A stretch of 64,000 nt of DNA from an uncultured Eubacteriales bacterium (GTDB lineage Bacteria > Bacillota > Clostridia > Christensenellales > Aristaeellaceae). Shown here piece by piece: positions 48,829 to 57,165 of the stretch. The DNA is taken from contig CADCFG010000014.1 in the NCBI GenBank assembly GCA_902800625.1, forward strand, positions 1 through 64,000. The letters are read 5' to 3'. Below the pieces are notes generated by a model. The model was not told the origin of the DNA, ran no database searches, and was given only the letters and a program-made list of their open reading frames with translations. The translations under genes and the position numbers were made by a program. Numbering within the stretch: the stretch's first letter is position 1; the number at the start of each line of letters is the position of its first letter.

Positions 48829-51078
48829 ATGCTCCGGAAGATTGCTTTATTGCTTGTCGTCGTCTGCCTGACCGCCGCCGCCCAGGCCGAGGGCAGCCAG
48901 CTGCTGACCCTGCCGGGGGACGGGTGGGTCGACGCGCTGTTCACCGATGGCGAGACGCTGTACATCCTGGGCAAGGGGCTGTCCACATGGCGGGCGGGCG
49001 ACGACGCGCCTGTGTCCTGGGAGGACAGGATCGACCTGCCCGGCCCGGAGGACGGGGATGGGGACGGCTTCAGCTGGCGCAACGCCTTTGAAGGGCTGAC
49101 CCTGTTCATGGACGGGGAGACGCTCCGGGGCGGGCGGCTGCTGACGGACGAGGGCGGCGAGGCCGAGGCCCTGCAACTGTGCGACGTCGTCCTGACCGAC
49201 GCCGGGGCCGCGGAGGCGCGGAACGTCCAGACCCTGAACGCCCCCGCCGCCATCCGGGACAGCGGGCTCACCGGTATCTCCAACCTGTGCGTCCACGGCG
49301 GCGCGCTCTACCTGCTGGGCTACGGCAGCGAGGGCATGGTGCTCTGCGCCGTGGACGCCGCCGACCCGAAATCCGCGCGGGCGCAGGCGCTGGACTGGGA
49401 TGATTATCACCTGCTGGCCGCCCCGGACGGGCCGATCCTGGTGAAGGAGGGCTTCGACGCGGGGACAAAGCTCTTCCGCGTGGGCGCGGACGGGAGCCTC
49501 GACGCGCTGTGCGACCTGCCGCCCTTCACCGGCGGCGTGGCCGTCGATCCCGTCACCGGCGATGTCTTCGCCGAGCTGGACGGCCGCGTCCGCCCTGTCG
49601 ATCTTGAAAGCGGTGAACTGGGCGAGGCGGTGTCGGCGCTGCCGCTGGACGAGCGCGGCACGGCAGCGCTGGGCGGCGGGACGCGCTATGCCGCCGTCAT
49701 GCATGACAGCGTGGCCGTGATGAGCACGGAAGGAGTGTTAGACGAGAACGGCGTGCTGTGCTGGACCGCGTCCTTCAACGCCCCGTGGCTGGAGGAGGCG
49801 CTGCTGGCCTTCTCAGTCGCGCACCCGGAACTGGCGCTGGCGCGGGTGAACGCCCCGCTGGAGGAGGCGCTGAACGGCATGCTGACCCAGAGCCGGGACG
49901 TGGACATCTACATCACGGACACCGGCGAGGGCGCGGCGGCCTACGGGGCGCTGCTGGAACGGGGCTACATGCTGCCGCTGGAGCGGGAATCCCTCAGGGC
50001 GTTCGGCGAGCGCATGTACCCCGGCATCCGGCGGGACACGTTCTCCGGCGGAGCGCTCTGTGCCCTGCCCGTGTACCTGTTCGGCAGGGGCATGGGCATG
50101 AGCGAAGCGCTGCTTGCTCGGCTGGGGCTTTCGATTTCGGACGTGCCGAGGGACTGGATGGGCTTTCTCACCTTCCTGGAGGAGGAGATCCGGCCGAGGC
50201 TCGGCCAGCTCGGCCCGGACGCGTCCTTCACCTATGCCGACCTGACTGCCGAGGGCTTCCGCTACAACCTGAGGATGGAGGTCCTCAACGCCTGGGTGGA
50301 CTGCGCCGCGCTGGCGGGCGTCGCGCCAGACTACGGCGACGAACGGCTGGCCGCGCTGCTGGAGAAGGTGGACGGGATGGACTTCACCGCCTTCGGCCTG
50401 CCGGAGAAAGCGGCGACGGAGGACGGGGAGGACGGTTTTTTCAGCGGCCACGGCTACAGCTGGGGAAGTGGGGACAAGGTGCTCGTCCAGCTCGACACGC
50501 CCTACGACTTTGACGGAGACGGGGTCGACGGCACGCCGCTGCTGCTGGGCTTCGGGGACGATCTGCCCGGCGCGATGGCCTTCAGCGCCACGGCCGCCTT
50601 TGTCAATCCCTACAGCGCTCACCCGGACGCGGCGCTGGACCTGATGGAATTGCTGCTTAAGCGCCTGCCCATGGAGACGCAATACCTGCTCTGCCCGGAT
50701 CTGACGGAGCCGTTGCTCCAGCCGAATTACGAAGAGGTGAAGGCCTATCACGAGCAGATGCTGGCGGACCTCCGCGCCCGGCTGGAGGCCGCCGAGGCGA
50801 AGGATGTACAGGCGCTGGAGGAGGAGATCGCCGTCATGGAGCAGGATTTGGAGGAATACGAGCGCACCGGCAAGTGGCTGATCGCGCCGGAAAAGCTGGA
50901 ATGGTACCGCGCCCACGGCGAACAGGTGTGCATCCAGGCCCCCAGCTGGTTCGAAAAGGACACCTCCGGCGAGGCCTGGCAGCTGCTGGGCCAGTATAGC
51001 GACGGCCTGATCCCCGCCCGCCAGTTTCTCGCCGCTGTGGCGCAGAAGGCGCGGATGATGGCGCTGGAGGGGGAATGA
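48829..51078 (+). CDS. Large secreted protein: propeller-like N-terminus plus solute-binding-protein-like C-terminus
   Basis: A 749-residue exported protein. The signal peptide MLRKIALLLVVVCLTAAAQA precedes EGSQLL and lacks a lipobox. Residues about 25-300 are a series of short beta-repeat units (DALFTDGETLYILGKGLSTW, NLCVHGGALYLLGYGSEGMV, FAELDGRVRPVDLESGELGE), suggestive of a beta-propeller. Residues about 305-745 resemble family 1 sugar-binding proteins (WLEEALLAFSVAHPELALAR, DVDIYITDTGEGAAAYGALL, AFSATAAFVNPYSAHPDAAL). A Glu-rich helical insertion lies at about 645-690. No permease is adjacent. It may be an orphan receptor; the domain calls are from pattern only. Confidence 0.65.
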   Translation: MLRKIALLLVVVCLTAAAQAEGSQLLTLPGDGWVDALFTDGETLYILGKGLSTWRAGDDAPVSWEDRIDLPGPEDGDGDGFSWRNAFEGLTLFMDGETLRGGRLLTDEGGEAEALQLCDVVLTDAGAAEARNVQTLNAPAAIRDSGLTGISNLCVHGGALYLLGYGSEGMVLCAVDAADPKSARAQALDWDDYHLLAAPDGPILVKEGFDAGTKLFRVGADGSLDALCDLPPFTGGVAVDPVTGDVFAELDGRVRPVDLESGELGEAVSALPLDERGTAALGGGTRYAAVMHDSVAVMSTEGVLDENGVLCWTASFNAPWLEEALLAFSVAHPELALARVNAPLEEALNGMLTQSRDVDIYITDTGEGAAAYGALLERGYMLPLERESLRAFGERMYPGIRRDTFSGGALCALPVYLFGRGMGMSEALLARLGLSISDVPRDWMGFLTFLEEEIRPRLGQLGPDASFTYADLTAEGFRYNLRMEVLNAWVDCAALAGVAPDYGDERLAALLEKVDGMDFTAFGLPEKAATEDGEDGFFSGHGYSWGSGDKVLVQLDTPYDFDGDGVDGTPLLLGFGDDLPGAMAFSATAAFVNPYSAHPDAALDLMELLLKRLPMETQYLLCPDLTEPLLQPNYEEVKAYHEQMLADLRARLEAAEAKDVQALEEEIAVMEQDLEEYERTGKWLIAPEKLEWYRAHGEQVCIQAPSWFEKDTSGEAWQLLGQYSDGLIPARQFLAAVAQKARMMALEGE

Positions 51079-51182
51079 GGATAGACTGCCGGAATGATGC
51101 AGTCCGCCCCTTTTCCCCTTGACATAACCCCGCGCAGTTTTATACAATATTGTACGAAATTGACAGCAAGGGAAGGTCTTGC

Positions 51183-53093
51183 ATGAGAATACGAATCACC
51201 CAGCTTCGGCAGAGGCTGGACGACTGGCAGCTGCCGGTGGAGGAGCTGGCGGCGCGGGCGCTGCGCGCGAAGCGGGAGGACATCCTGTGGGCACGGCTGG
51301 CGAGAAAGTCCGTGGACGCCCGGGACAAGGGCGACGTGCACTTCACGCTGACGCTGGACGTGGAAACCGCCCGGCCAGTGCGCCTGCCCAGGAACGCGGA
51401 GGAGGTGGGGGAGGCGACAGGCGCGGCCTCATGTAGGGGCGGCGTTGCGCCGCCCGCCCGTAAAACAGATGGGTCGCGCATGGCGGGTGCCGCAGACCGC
51501 ACCGCGCACGAGATGGCGCCCCTACAGGGGGATATTGCAAATCGCCAGGGCAGGCTTCCGGCGCTGGAATCAGTGGCGCCGGGAGCCGATGCCAGAAAGG
51601 CGGCAGCGAGTGGGGTTGAGCGCCCAGCGCTCAGCGCGGCAGCGAATGGGGTTGAGCGCCCTGTGTCCAGCGTTACAGGGAATCCCGCTTCCGCAGATTC
51701 TTCGCGCTGGAATCAGTGGCGCGAAGAATCGCCGTCTGAAAGCGCGGCAGCAAATGGGTGTGGGCCCTGCCCACTGGTCGTCGGGATGGGCCCGGCGGGA
51801 CTGTTCGCGGCGCTGACGCTGGCAAGGGCGGGGCTCAATCCCGTGGTGGTGGAGCGGGGCAAGTGCGTTCAGGAGCGGGATCAGGACGTAAGCGCCTTCT
51901 GGCGCGGCGGCCCCTTCAATCCAGAAAGCAACGTGCAGTTCGGCGAAGGCGGCGCGGGCACGTTCTCCGACGGCAAGCTGAACAGCGGCATCAAGGACAG
52001 GCGCTGCCGGGCGGTGCTGGAGGAGATGCACCGCGCGGGCGCACCGGAGAGCATCCTCTGGCAGGCCAAGCCCCACGTGGGCACCGACCGCCTGAAGGCC
52101 ATGGTGAAGAACCTGCGCGAGGAGATCATCGCCCTGGGCGGCGACGTGCGCTTTCAGACCCGGCTGACCGGGCTGGTCGTGGAGGACGGCCATGTCACCG
52201 GCGCGAGGCTCACCGGTCCGGAGGGGGAGTACGCCCTTCCAACGGACGCCGTGATCCTCGCCGTGGGCCACAGCGCCAGGGACACCTTCGAGATGGTGCA
52301 TGAAACCGGCGCGGCCATGTCCCGCAAGCCCTTCGCCATCGGCGCGCGCATCGAACACAGGCAGGCTGCGATCAACCGCGCCCAGTACGGCCCCGCGGCG
52401 GGCCATCCCGCGCTGGGCGCCGCCGATTACAAGCTGGCGGTGCACCTGCCGGACGGAAGATCGGTCTATACCTTCTGCATGTGCCCCGGCGGCCAGGTGG
52501 TCGCCGCCGCCAGCGAGGAAGGCGGCGTGGTGGTGAACGGCATGAGCCTCTACGCCCGGGATGGCGAGAACGCCAACAGCGCGCTGCTGGTGAACGTGCT
52601 GCCGGAGGACTTCGGCGGCGAGGGAGCGCTGGCGGGCGTGGAATTCCAGCGAAGGTGGGAGCGCGCCGCCTTCGAGGCCGGCGGCGGTGACTACCGCGCC
52701 CCGGCCCAGCGGGTGGGCGACTTTTTACAGAAGCGCGACAGCACCGGCCCCGGCAGTGTGAAGCCCAGCTATCGCCCCGGCGTGAAGTGGGGGAGCCTCG
52801 ACGGGTGCCTTCCCGGGTTTGTCACGGGCAGCATGCGCCAGGCGCTGCCGCTGCTGGACAAAAAGCTGCACGGCTTTGCCGACCCCGACGCGGTGCTCAC
52901 CGGCGTGGAGACCCGCTCGTCCTCGCCCGTGCGCATCGAGCGCGACGAGGGCTGCCAGTCCAACATCCGCGGCCTGTACCCCTGCGGCGAGGGCGCGGGT
53001 TATGCCGGGGGCATCATGTCCGCCGCCGTGGACGGGATCAGGTGCGCGGAAGCGGTGATTGATGAGAGTTTAGAGTTTAGAGTGAAGAGTTAA
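51183..53093 (+). CDS. COG2509-type FAD-dependent dehydrogenase with repeat-derived insertion
   Basis: A 636-residue flavoprotein. The N-terminal domain MRIRITQLRQRLDDWQLPVE to RLPRNAEEVGEAT (1-82) and the FAD fold CPLVVGMGPAGLFAALTLAR (from about 195) are normally separated by a short linker. Here about 112 residues intervene, encoded by palindromic repeats also found between genes (51,432-51,526; 51,561-51,770). Without them it would have the family length of about 520. Later motifs are NPESNVQFGEGGAGTFSDGK, VILAVGHSARDTFEMVHETG and LYPCGEGAGYAGGIMSAAVD. The frame stays open throughout. Start at the ATG after GGGAAGG. The redox substrate is unknown. Confidence 0.9.
   Translation: MRIRITQLRQRLDDWQLPVEELAARALRAKREDILWARLARKSVDARDKGDVHFTLTLDVETARPVRLPRNAEEVGEATGAASCRGGVAPPARKTDGSRMAGAADRTAHEMAPLQGDIANRQGRLPALESVAPGADARKAAASGVERPALSAAANGVERPVSSVTGNPASADSSRWNQWREESPSESAAANGCGPCPLVVGMGPAGLFAALTLARAGLNPVVVERGKCVQERDQDVSAFWRGGPFNPESNVQFGEGGAGTFSDGKLNSGIKDRRCRAVLEEMHRAGAPESILWQAKPHVGTDRLKAMVKNLREEIIALGGDVRFQTRLTGLVVEDGHVTGARLTGPEGEYALPTDAVILAVGHSARDTFEMVHETGAAMSRKPFAIGARIEHRQAAINRAQYGPAAGHPALGAADYKLAVHLPDGRSVYTFCMCPGGQVVAAASEEGGVVVNGMSLYARDGENANSALLVNVLPEDFGGEGALAGVEFQRRWERAAFEAGGGDYRAPAQRVGDFLQKRDSTGPGSVKPSYRPGVKWGSLDGCLPGFVTGSMRQALPLLDKKLHGFADPDAVLTGVETRSSSPVRIERDEGCQSNIRGLYPCGEGAGYAGGIMSAAVDGIRCAEAVIDESLEFRVKS
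51432..51526. repeat. TGTAGGGGCG inverted repeat inside the flavoprotein gene
   Basis: TGTAGGGGCG (51432-51441) and CGCCCCTACA (51517-51526) bound a 95-bp element. Its left 28 bases are identical to the intergenic copy at 3,947-3,974. It encodes CRGGVAPPARK and following residues. Confidence 0.88.
51561..51770. repeat. Repeat block with two GCGCTGGAATCAGTGGCGC palindromes inside the flavoprotein gene
   Basis: GCGCTGGAATCAGTGGCGC occurs at 51561-51579 and 51704-51722. GGCAGCRARTGGGGTTGAGC-type units follow at about 51,602, 51,641 and (shortened) 51,748. Intergenic relatives are at 27,037-27,105 and 37,651-37,760. Confidence 0.88.
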
Positions 53094-53154
53094 GAAAGTG
53101 GCGCTCACCATTCCAAATTCTTGAGAAATATTACGTCAGGACAGGAACGTCAAC

Positions 53155-54471
53155 ATGAATTCAACTTCCATTCCCTTCGCCGCCGCCCTGTTTGACCTGG
53201 ACGGCACGCTGCTGGACAGCGGCTATGTCTGGCGCGACGTGGACGCGCGGTTCTTCGCGGCCCGCGGCATCGAGATCGACCACGCCGACTACGCCCGCGC
53301 CGTGCAGGGCATGAGCTTCCGCGAGGCCGCCGTCTATACCATAAAGCGCTTCGGTCTGGCGGAGTCCGTGGAGGCCGTCATGGACGAATGGATGCGCATG
53401 ACGGGGGAGGAGTATGCCCTGCGGGTGCCGTTGAAGCGCGGCGCGCGGGACTACCTGCGCTTTTTGAGGCGCAGCGGCGTGAAGCTGGCGGTGGTGACTG
53501 CCAACCGACCGGAGCTGTTCATGCCCGCGCTGGAGCACACGGGCGTCCGGGAGCTGTTCGACGCCTTCTGCACCTGTGCCGAGGTGGGGGACACCTCCAA
53601 GGCCGACGGCGCGCTGTACCGGCTGGCCGCGGAGCGCCTGGGCGTGGATGAGGCGGACTGCGCCGTGTTCGAGGACGTGCTGGAGGGGATCAAGGGCGCG
53701 AAGAAGTGCGGCATGCGGGCCTATGCCGTGCGGGACGCCGCCGCCGAGCACAGCCGGGAGGCCATCGACGCCCTGGCGGACGGAGCCATCGACGACTTTG
53801 CCGACATGTGCCGCTACAACGCCTTCGACGAGACGCCCCGCCGCTGCGCGATCTTCACCGCCCGCTGCGACGGCGACCCCGCCCGCGCCTATGCGCCGAG
53901 GACCGGCGATTACATCCTCTGCGCCGACGGCGGCTGGCTGCTGGCCAGGAAGCTGGGTGTGAAGCCCGATTTGGTGATCGGCGACTTCGACTCCTCTGAT
54001 GAACCCGCGGGCGAGGCCACCCGGCGCGTGCCCGCGGAGAAGGACGACTCGGACACTATGCTGTGCCTGAAGCGGGGCCTGGCCATGGGCTTTGACGATT
54101 TCCTGATCGTGGGCGGCTTCGGCGGGCGGGTGGACCACACGCTGGCCAATTTCCAGGCGCTCCACTATGCCGCGCGGCGCGGCGTTCGCGCCGAGATGAG
54201 CGACGGCGAGAGCTGGGCGACGGTCGTCGTGGACGGCGCGCTGAGCGTGCCTCGGGACATCACCGGCCACGGCGCGCGGGATGTGAAGCTGTCCGTGTTC
54301 GCGCTGAGTGACGTGTGCCGGGGCGCCACGATCCGCGGCGCGAAGTGGACGCTGGAAAACGCCGCCCTCACCAATGCCTTCCCCTTGGGGCTGAGCAACG
54401 AGTTCGCCGCCCCCGAGGCGGAGATTTCCGTTGAAGAGGGCGCGCTGCTGGTCGTCGTATGCGGGGCGTAG
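53155..54471 (+). CDS. HAD hydrolase-thiamine pyrophosphokinase fusion
   Basis: A 438-residue two-domain protein. Residues 1-215 are a beta-phosphoglucomutase-like HAD phosphatase: nucleophile AALFDLDGTLLDSGYVWRDV, motif II VVTANRPEL, Lys in DTSKADGALYRL, and motif IV CAVFEDVLEGIKGAKKCG. Residues 225-438 are thiamine diphosphokinase: YILCADGGWLLARKLGVKPD, LVIGDFDSSDEP, EKDDSDTMLCLKRGLAMGFD, and GGFGGRVDHTLANFQALHYA. The kinase moves pyrophosphate from ATP to thiamine. The HAD half could supply thiamine by dephosphorylating thiamine monophosphate; that is inference. There is no interruption, so the fusion is real. Confidence 0.92.
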   Translation: MNSTSIPFAAALFDLDGTLLDSGYVWRDVDARFFAARGIEIDHADYARAVQGMSFREAAVYTIKRFGLAESVEAVMDEWMRMTGEEYALRVPLKRGARDYLRFLRRSGVKLAVVTANRPELFMPALEHTGVRELFDAFCTCAEVGDTSKADGALYRLAAERLGVDEADCAVFEDVLEGIKGAKKCGMRAYAVRDAAAEHSREAIDALADGAIDDFADMCRYNAFDETPRRCAIFTARCDGDPARAYAPRTGDYILCADGGWLLARKLGVKPDLVIGDFDSSDEPAGEATRRVPAEKDDSDTMLCLKRGLAMGFDDFLIVGGFGGRVDHTLANFQALHYAARRGVRAEMSDGESWATVVVDGALSVPRDITGHGARDVKLSVFALSDVCRGATIRGAKWTLENAALTNAFPLGLSNEFAAPEAEISVEEGALLVVVCGA

Positions 54472-54483
54472 GCGGCGTGCGCT

Positions 54484-54517
54484 GCAAGGGCCGGGGCAAA
54501 GCCCCGGCCCTTGCTTT
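54484..54517 (+). terminator. Terminator after the HAD-TPK gene
   Basis: GCAAGGGCCGGGGC and GCCCCGGCCCTTGC form a perfect 14-bp stem with loop AAA, followed by TTTG. Confidence 0.75.
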
Positions 54518-54520
54518 GTC

Positions 54521-54549
54521 TTGCGTTCAACCCTGCGAGGTGCTATAAT
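54521..54549 (+). promoter_or_regulatory. Promoter of the nucleoside kinase gene
   Basis: TTGCGT at 54521-54526, a 17-bp spacer with TGC, and TATAAT at 54544-54549 (extended -10). Confidence 0.8.
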
Positions 54550-54590
54550 AATCTTAATATGGGAGAATGTACCCGCGAGGAGGGATGACC

Positions 54591-56237
54591 GTGTATCTGA
54601 AGTTGAACGGCATCGAGATGTGCTGCACCGGCGAGGAAAAGTGGGGCGACCTGCTGAGCAGGCTGCCGGACGGCGGCGCAGGGGCGCTGGGCGTGCTGGT
54701 GGGCGGCAGGACCGAGAGCCTGAACGACACCGTGGAGGAATACGCCTATGCCCGCGTACTGACCTACGCCGACGAGGAAGGACGGCGCATCTACGAGCGC
54801 TCGCTGCAGTTCCTGTTCCTCACGGCGGCCCACCGGCTGTACCCCGGCGAGCGGGTGCGCATCCGCCATTCCTTCGCCCAGGGGCTTTACATCGACCTGC
54901 CGGGCGTGCGCGTGAAGAAGGAGGTCGTGGAAAAGCTGGCCGAGCAGATGCGCGCGCTGGTGGCCGAGGACAGGCCCATCGAACGGCTGAGCGTGTCCAC
55001 CGAGCACGCCCAGGAGTACTTCGCCCGCACGGGCCAGACCGACCGGCTGCGCATACTGGGCTATCGCCAGTTCAGCCACTTCACCCTCTATCGCATCGAC
55101 GGCCTGGAGGACTACTTCTACGGCGAGATGGCCACCCACACGGGCCAGCTTTCCGTGTTCGACCTGAAGGCCTGCGGCGAGGGGATCCTGCTGCAGATGC
55201 CGGACGTGAACAACCCGGCGAAGGCCGCGCCGTACGTGAAGCTGCCGCACCTGCTGCATACCTACAACGAGGCCGCCGAGTGGCACGCGATACTGAACTG
55301 CGAAAACGCCGCCGATCTGAACGACATGGTGGTCAACCGCAAGCTGCGGGAGTTCATCCGCGTGAACGAGGCCCTGCAGGAGCGCAAGATCGAGCAGATC
55401 GCCGACCAGTTCATTCAGTCCGGCGCGCTGCTGCTGCTGATCGCCGGGCCGTCTTCCTCGGGAAAGACCACCTTCTCCCACCGGCTTAGAATCGCGCTGC
55501 GCACCCAGGGGCTGCGGCCCGTGAAGGTGTCGCTGGACGACTACTACCTGGACCGGGACAGCATCCCCCGGGAGCCGGACGGCTCCATCGACCTGGAACG
55601 CATCGAGACGCTGGACATTGAGCTGCTTTGCGACCACCTGGTGCGGCTGCTGCGGGGCGAGGCGGTGGAGGTGCCGGAGTTCGACTTCAAGGAGGGCAAG
55701 CGCCTGCCCCACACCCACACCTTCCAGGTGGAGCCGGCCCAGCCCATGATCATCGAGGGCATCCACGGCCTGAACCCCCGGCTGACGGCCACGATCCCGG
55801 ACAGCCTGAAGTTCAAGGTGTACATCAGCCCGCTGACCATGCTGAACCTGGACGACCACAACCGCATCCGCACCACCGATGCGCGGCTGCTGCGGCGCAT
55901 CGTGCGGGACAACCTGTTCCGCGGCACCAAGCCGGAGGAGACCATGGCCATGTGGGCCTCCGTGCGCCGGGGCGAGGAGAAGTACATCTTCCCCTTCCAG
56001 GAGAAGGCCGACGCCATGTTCAACTCCGCGCTGACCTACGAGCTGTGCATCATGAAGAAGTACGCCTACCCGCAGCTGCTGGCCGTGAAGCCCAGCAGCC
56101 CCCACTACACCATGGCCCGCCGCCTGGTGAAGTTCCTGAACTACATCCAGACCGCCGACGTGGAGGACGAGATCCCCGTGAACTCCATCCTGCGGGAGTT
56201 CATCGGCGGGTGCTGCTTCTATAAGGATGAGGATTAA
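54591..56237 (+). CDS. Nucleoside (uridine-type) kinase with TGS/ThrRS-like N-terminal domains
   Basis: A 548-residue protein. The N-terminal part resembles the editing region of threonyl-tRNA synthetase: FLFLTAAHRLYPGERVRIRH with an HxxxH-like pattern, and SFAQGLYIDLPG. From about residue 280 comes a uridine-kinase-like P-loop domain: LLLIAGPSSSGKTTFSHRLR, VKVSLDDYYLDRDSIPREPD, FDFKEGKRLPHTHTFQVEPA and MIIEGIHGLNPRLTATIPDS. This architecture is a common Firmicutes nucleoside kinase. GTG at 54591 stands 7 bp after AGGAGG; ATGs at 54585 and 54567 are too close to it or lack a site. Confidence 0.9.
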   Translation: MYLKLNGIEMCCTGEEKWGDLLSRLPDGGAGALGVLVGGRTESLNDTVEEYAYARVLTYADEEGRRIYERSLQFLFLTAAHRLYPGERVRIRHSFAQGLYIDLPGVRVKKEVVEKLAEQMRALVAEDRPIERLSVSTEHAQEYFARTGQTDRLRILGYRQFSHFTLYRIDGLEDYFYGEMATHTGQLSVFDLKACGEGILLQMPDVNNPAKAAPYVKLPHLLHTYNEAAEWHAILNCENAADLNDMVVNRKLREFIRVNEALQERKIEQIADQFIQSGALLLLIAGPSSSGKTTFSHRLRIALRTQGLRPVKVSLDDYYLDRDSIPREPDGSIDLERIETLDIELLCDHLVRLLRGEAVEVPEFDFKEGKRLPHTHTFQVEPAQPMIIEGIHGLNPRLTATIPDSLKFKVYISPLTMLNLDDHNRIRTTDARLLRRIVRDNLFRGTKPEETMAMWASVRRGEEKYIFPFQEKADAMFNSALTYELCIMKKYAYPQLLAVKPSSPHYTMARRLVKFLNYIQTADVEDEIPVNSILREFIGGCCFYKDED

Positions 56238-56445
56238 AGCAAAGAGTTCAGAGCTTTGGGTTCAGTTTGAATGGCTCCATCATTCGGTTGATTCGTTCCT
56301 TCGCGGGAACGCACGGATGGCATTTCGCTGGGCATCTGGCGCGGCTGACCTTATCTTGGCTATCAACTCTTGTCTCCAAACTCTCGGACAATCGGTATGA
56401 TTTCCTCTCCTTGTGGCAATAATATCCGTCGCAAGGAGGTATGCA

Positions 56446-57060
56446 ATGATGAACATTCGCAAAATCATTCCGGTGATCCTGATCCTGGCGGTGGCCGGCG
56501 CGGTGCTGGTCGCCTGCATGAACAACGACGCGGCCAATGTGCAGCCCGAGCCCACGGCCAACTACTACCCGAACGCCACCATGGGCGCCACGGATATGTC
56601 CGGCGCGAACAACGCCAACAATGCCAACGGCACGGCCAACAACGCCAATGGCGCGGCCGACAACGCAAGCGGCGCCACCAACGCCGGCAACACCACCGCC
56701 ACCACCGACGGCGCGCTCAATCCCTTCGACTGGGCCAACGGCGCGGCGGACATCGAGAAGGCCATCGCCGGCATCAGCGAGATCGCCGACGCCCGCGTGG
56801 TGGTCACCAACACCACCGCCCTGGTGGGCGTGAAGTTCGACAACGCCTACAAGGGCGAGCTCACCGAGCGCATCCGCGAGATGGTGGCCGCCGAGGTGCT
56901 GAAGGCGGACAAGGCCATCCAGACCGTGGCCGTCACCAGCGCCGCGGAGGACGTGAAGAAGGTCTACGACCTGTCCGACAGGATCCGCTCCGGCCGCACC
57001 GCCGACGAGCTGAGCGCCGAGATCAATTCGATCGTCAGGAACGCGACGACCTTACGGTAA
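56446..57060 (+). CDS. YhcN/YlaJ family sporulation lipoprotein
   Basis: A 204-residue lipoprotein. The signal peptide ends AVLVAC (lipobox, Cys near 24). A low-complexity Asn/Ala/Gly/Thr linker (about 45-85) leads to the YhcN/YlaJ domain: ADIEKAIAGISEIADARVVV, TALVGVKFDN and VYDLSDRIRSG. Family members sit in the spore coat or inner membrane, so this indicates a spore-former. A possible forespore-sigma pattern (GTATG at 56395, CAATAATA at 56417) lies upstream. The ATG at 56446 follows AAGGAGG by 6 bp. Confidence 0.88.
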   Translation: MMNIRKIIPVILILAVAGAVLVACMNNDAANVQPEPTANYYPNATMGATDMSGANNANNANGTANNANGAADNASGATNAGNTTATTDGALNPFDWANGAADIEKAIAGISEIADARVVVTNTTALVGVKFDNAYKGELTERIREMVAAEVLKADKAIQTVAVTSAAEDVKKVYDLSDRIRSGRTADELSAEINSIVRNATTLR

Positions 57061-57061
57061 T

Positions 57062-57150
57062 GAGAAATGAGGAGTGAGGAATGAGGAATGAAGAATGCGG
57101 CTCGCGTCAGAGGCTATTAATTCCTAATTCCTCATTCCTAATTCCTAATT
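57062..57150. repeat. TGAGGAATGAGGAAT tract with inverted partner
   Basis: GAGGAATGAGGAATGA-type heptamers (57,066-57,096) are followed by their complement CCTAATTCCTCATTCCTAAT (57,123-57,145), making a large hairpin just upstream of dnaE. It is related to 16,419-16,451. Confidence 0.75.
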
Positions 57151-57165
57151 AATCAAGGAGCCATT

